From Verrucomicrobiota bacterium (lineage in GTDB: Bacteria; Verrucomicrobiota; Lentisphaeria; Oligosphaerales; Oligosphaeraceae): a stretch of 64,000 bases of DNA. The stretch covers positions 62,001-126,000 of the forward strand of contig JAGVUR010000087.1 of NCBI GenBank assembly GCA_019136135.1, written 5' to 3'. The notes below the pieces were generated by a model. That model searched no databases. It was not told where the DNA came from and saw only the letters and a list, made by a program, of their open reading frames with translations. Below are positions 62,801 to 64,000 of the stretch, in pieces (the stretch's first letter is position 1; each line of letters begins with the position of its first letter). The translations under genes were made by a program, and so were the position numbers.

Positions 62801-63629
62801 CACTCTCCCGAAACAAGGAAAGCCTGTCGTCGATATGCCGGAAGTCTTCGAGAAGACAGCGCCAAAGAGCTCGAAGGCGACAACGAACCAAGTCGTGATC
62901 ATTAAGCCAAACGAGTACAAAAACGAAAAGTTCCACCAAAATTGCCAAGAATGGATTGACGGACTGAAGGAGCAATTCGCCGGTACCGACCTGCAGTTGA
63001 TCGTGGTTGACAACCTGCAGGCGATGTCTTCGCTCCTAACCCAACCGCGTTCCAAAGCCCCCTTTGCAATCATCAACTATGGTGGTGAAATCACGCTGGT
63101 ACCACAGGGAATCAAGCATTTCGACTACATCGCCATGATCAAGCAATATGTTGATAACGGCGGCATCTGGTGGAATACAGGAGGATATCCGTTCTTCTTC
63201 ATGAAGAACATCGCTCCAGACGGCACGGAAACAACTAACCCGACAGGACCTACTGCCGCAGCAAGGCTTGGAGTCGAGTGCCCGTCAGGAGCAATCGATG
63301 AACCGGAAAAGCGACTGTTCCTCACCGACACCGGAAAACTCTGGTTCGCAGGTCCACGCGCCGACCGCATCCAAGCCGCATCGGCCAATACCCAGCGACC
63401 TTTCGTCAAACCCGAGGTCTCGCTTCCTTTGATTCAAGGCGGAAACGACAACTTCGTCGCAGGAATTCGGTTTGACGGATACGGGTTCTTCTTCAACCTC
63501 GGTGGCTTCAGCATATCTCGAGACGTGGCAATCGACATTGTCGCAGGAACCATCGAATACCTTTGGAACAATCCGACCCCAACACCGCTCCTCCATTCTC
63601 AAAGCTTCTTCTGGAAACTTCGACCATAA
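59898..63629 (+). CDS. Giant secreted glycosidase-like protein with two related halves (DUF6259-like)
   Basis: 1243 residues with a signal peptide (1-17, ending VCLA). The central part (about 500-850) reads as a TIM-barrel with LGHLIMPYTNTSWW, DVLFQDQVGARRW (likely catalytic Asp region), NFETMICGAAWSMIPSF and VIFTTHDLGHFMRK, similar to DUF6259/GH-A-like proteins. A beta domain follows (850-980). Segments at 183-385 and 1000-1240 resemble each other: GGVWWELAGYPF (374-385) and GGIWWNTGGYPF (1088-1099), LKVTEAGREWF (183) and LFLTDTGKLWF (1140), but in opposite order. The function is probably extracellular glycan breakdown; substrate unknown. Confidence 0.6.
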   Translation: MKQNFLLLLILSSVCLAQLRVDFGDGIKGSIESQGYRVSVESWWNVIYSGGDRLPAADFKGKVNVSKDGVQYRSDELDFDIAAVAAEQGIDFRVTILKTSRHIEQIMFPHRADFPVEGMRKFVFPTQGNSTHGLALLPTYFAEHDLKGGSHKWRSVVMGTKGYEMLFGGRLNQLPDRVDQKQLKVTEAGREWFQRDAIRGIEVSEYSVNRPPAEGQADVVLVETEDGPALAGSRLGGEGWLFRFTGYGNDRYADYGQSAMRRMFVATMNAVVYREPKRLEGKKAILIALKNGPIKGNWSPMYIERFEEFFRSASFLGTANATYEVVDSPEGMRKALSDPQVGLIVNPYGEAFPSGETEKFLGDLELVRNFVRRGGVWWELAGYPFYCVLVPRSLNDKLYAVYPSAVADFAHISHSGGGIAIYGIQPMMRKPWDLERLVKPAMLHLEATGTAARFTHGWMMAVKQGDTWQSPPFRWATDKGDPRTSLANYAKLNEIQGSLEQKVTKPGVLDKLKGAVLVKLFSYGSKHQIATLDHLPKGSLVHYSSYLKGGFDKEYPDHLPVNPKWGTNDDLARLIDRSHELGHLIMPYTNTSWWCTDPRGPTFEREGEEPLGRNLDGSLKKERYAKNEGFSLCFYHPAVQAAHRKVRHQMTVEFPNDVLFQDQVGARRWTWNFHPLEPNPASGHDGMHSLSMEDAKTVPMATEDGHDRVLNFETMICGAAWSMIPSFGNRRSHHIMYNYPAGDWQFYPILSYLGHDQVIFTTHDLGHFMRKPINVAYAIACGYAMSAAWHHDDANNQDSVNWIFWLDAVQKSICKDYAGKKLIDLRYLQEGISQPAPHNAIYAEYDGDIKLVVNIGERPLELKGLLDSTKFSSVERAWLESKPLPEFGFYATSPRIRTARVFDDKQNIASVAFRLENNEWIGDCLANNDATMTIPMPTELNGKTIAASTRNGVKVNLIWNTKDDIATITLPKQGKPVVDMPEVFEKTAPKSSKATTNQVVIIKPNEYKNEKFHQNCQEWIDGLKEQFAGTDLQLIVVDNLQAMSSLLTQPRSKAPFAIINYGGEITLVPQGIKHFDYIAMIKQYVDNGGIWWNTGGYPFFFMKNIAPDGTETTNPTGPTAAARLGVECPSGAIDEPEKRLFLTDTGKLWFAGPRADRIQAASANTQRPFVKPEVSLPLIQGGNDNFVAGIRFDGYGFFFNLGGFSISRDVAIDIVAGTIEYLWNNPTPTPLLHSQSFFWKLRP

Positions 63630-63698
63630 GCACCCATGAAACAAGGCGATTTGAAGGTTTAAGCCTTAAAAAATGATACACAAGTAGGAGTAAGTTCA

Positions 63699-64000
63699 AT
63701 GTTTAGGCGTACAGCAATTGCTTTTTGCAAGTACATTGCGACAGGATCCTTTTTGACTGTCAAGTATGCGGTCATATATGCGATGATTGCAGTGGTCTTG
63801 CTGGCACATGGCGTAGCCCACGCCCAAAACTCGCATCCACTTGTTTTGGGCTCTGGAGACCTCACCTGGCGCATTACCAGCATGGACTTTGGCTGGGAGG
63901 ATCAAGCTGTCCACGACTTTTTGGAGAGTACCAAGGATAGCCAAGTCAATGAATTCACAAGAAGTACAGATATGTCACGAAGTCGGACGATAAAATTATA
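63699..64000 (+). CDS. Exported protein, N-terminal part (cut by window edge)
   Basis: An ATG at 63699 with AGGAG 9 bp upstream opens a frame that runs to the window end (100 residues). It starts MFRRTAIAFCKYIATGSF, followed by a hydrophobic helix and an AHGVAHAQ cleavage region near residue 43, so it is exported. The visible mature part (NSHPLVLGSGDLTWRITSMDFGWED) shows no recognised family. It follows the giant secreted protein by 69 bp and may be co-transcribed. Confidence 0.65.
   Translation, partial: MFRRTAIAFCKYIATGSFLTVKYAVIYAMIAVVLLAHGVAHAQNSHPLVLGSGDLTWRITSMDFGWEDQAVHDFLESTKDSQVNEFTRSTDMSRSRTIKL

Noticed and set aside
1-64000. tRNA, rRNA, prophage, integrase and transposase genes
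   Set aside because: None was found on reading the intergenic regions and coding frames on both strands; no T-loop-like GTTCGAATC string was noticed in the gaps.

Overview
The window looks like a chromosomal segment of an anaerobic, Gram-negative-type bacterium of the PVC superphylum, most likely Lentisphaerota or a close relative. This is inferred from gene content and cannot be proved from the window. Supporting signs are the very large secreted proteins of unfamiliar glycoside-hydrolase-like type, a single-chain pyruvate:ferredoxin oxidoreductase, an anaerobic sulfatase-maturase-type radical SAM protein, a sialate O-acetylesterase, lipoproteins, Sec and Tat signal peptides, an outer-membrane barrel and MreC. 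No rRNA, tRNA, CRISPR array, transposase or phage gene was seen.

Layout. (1) 1-7 kb, minus strand: a two-component system cut by the left edge, then an operon of solute-binding lipoprotein, SxxK serine hydrolase and a 1047-residue secreted glycosidase-like protein. (2) 7.1-15.3 kb, plus strand: a tight five-gene operon of secreted SGNH-like protein, processive-type GT2, polytopic membrane protein, cysteate synthase homologue and phosphoglucomutase, closed by a terminator. (3) 15.3-18.7 kb, minus: rph, a small exported protein, mreC and a PfkB kinase. (4) 18.8-22.2 kb, plus: an envelope lipoprotein coupled to a parvulin foldase, then an outer-membrane protein. (5) 22-27 kb: a second serine hydrolase and nifJ. 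(6) 27.4-42 kb: a carbohydrate-processing island with a GH65/GH95-like enzyme, giant secreted proteins, a Tat phosphoesterase, a toroid plus propeller lyase-like protein and a sialate O-acetylesterase, with no SusC/SusD pair. (7) 42-48 kb, minus: an AlbA/Schlafen-like protein with a 14-unit 12-bp minisatellite, then lexA-ruvA-ruvB-yicC-fumarase beta. (8) 48-59.6 kb: an unknown protein with a nucleoside hydrolase, the radical SAM maturase with a membrane protein, an M20 amidohydrolase, folE, a class II aldolase, and a gph-FKBP-folD-flippase operon. (9) 59.9-64 kb: another giant secreted glycosidase-like protein and the start of a further exported protein.

Two things stand out. One is a dispersed family of 24-25 bp GC-rich palindromes (seven copies), always in intergenic DNA 28-95 bp beyond the stop of a minus-strand gene and twice paired into a composite unit with a conserved interior. 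It resembles REP/BIME elements. The other is the operon that joins glycan polymerisation genes to a cysteate synthase and phosphoglucomutase, which could make a sulfonate-bearing envelope glycan or lipid; that is a hypothesis. All functional calls come from reading motifs by eye; no database search was run.
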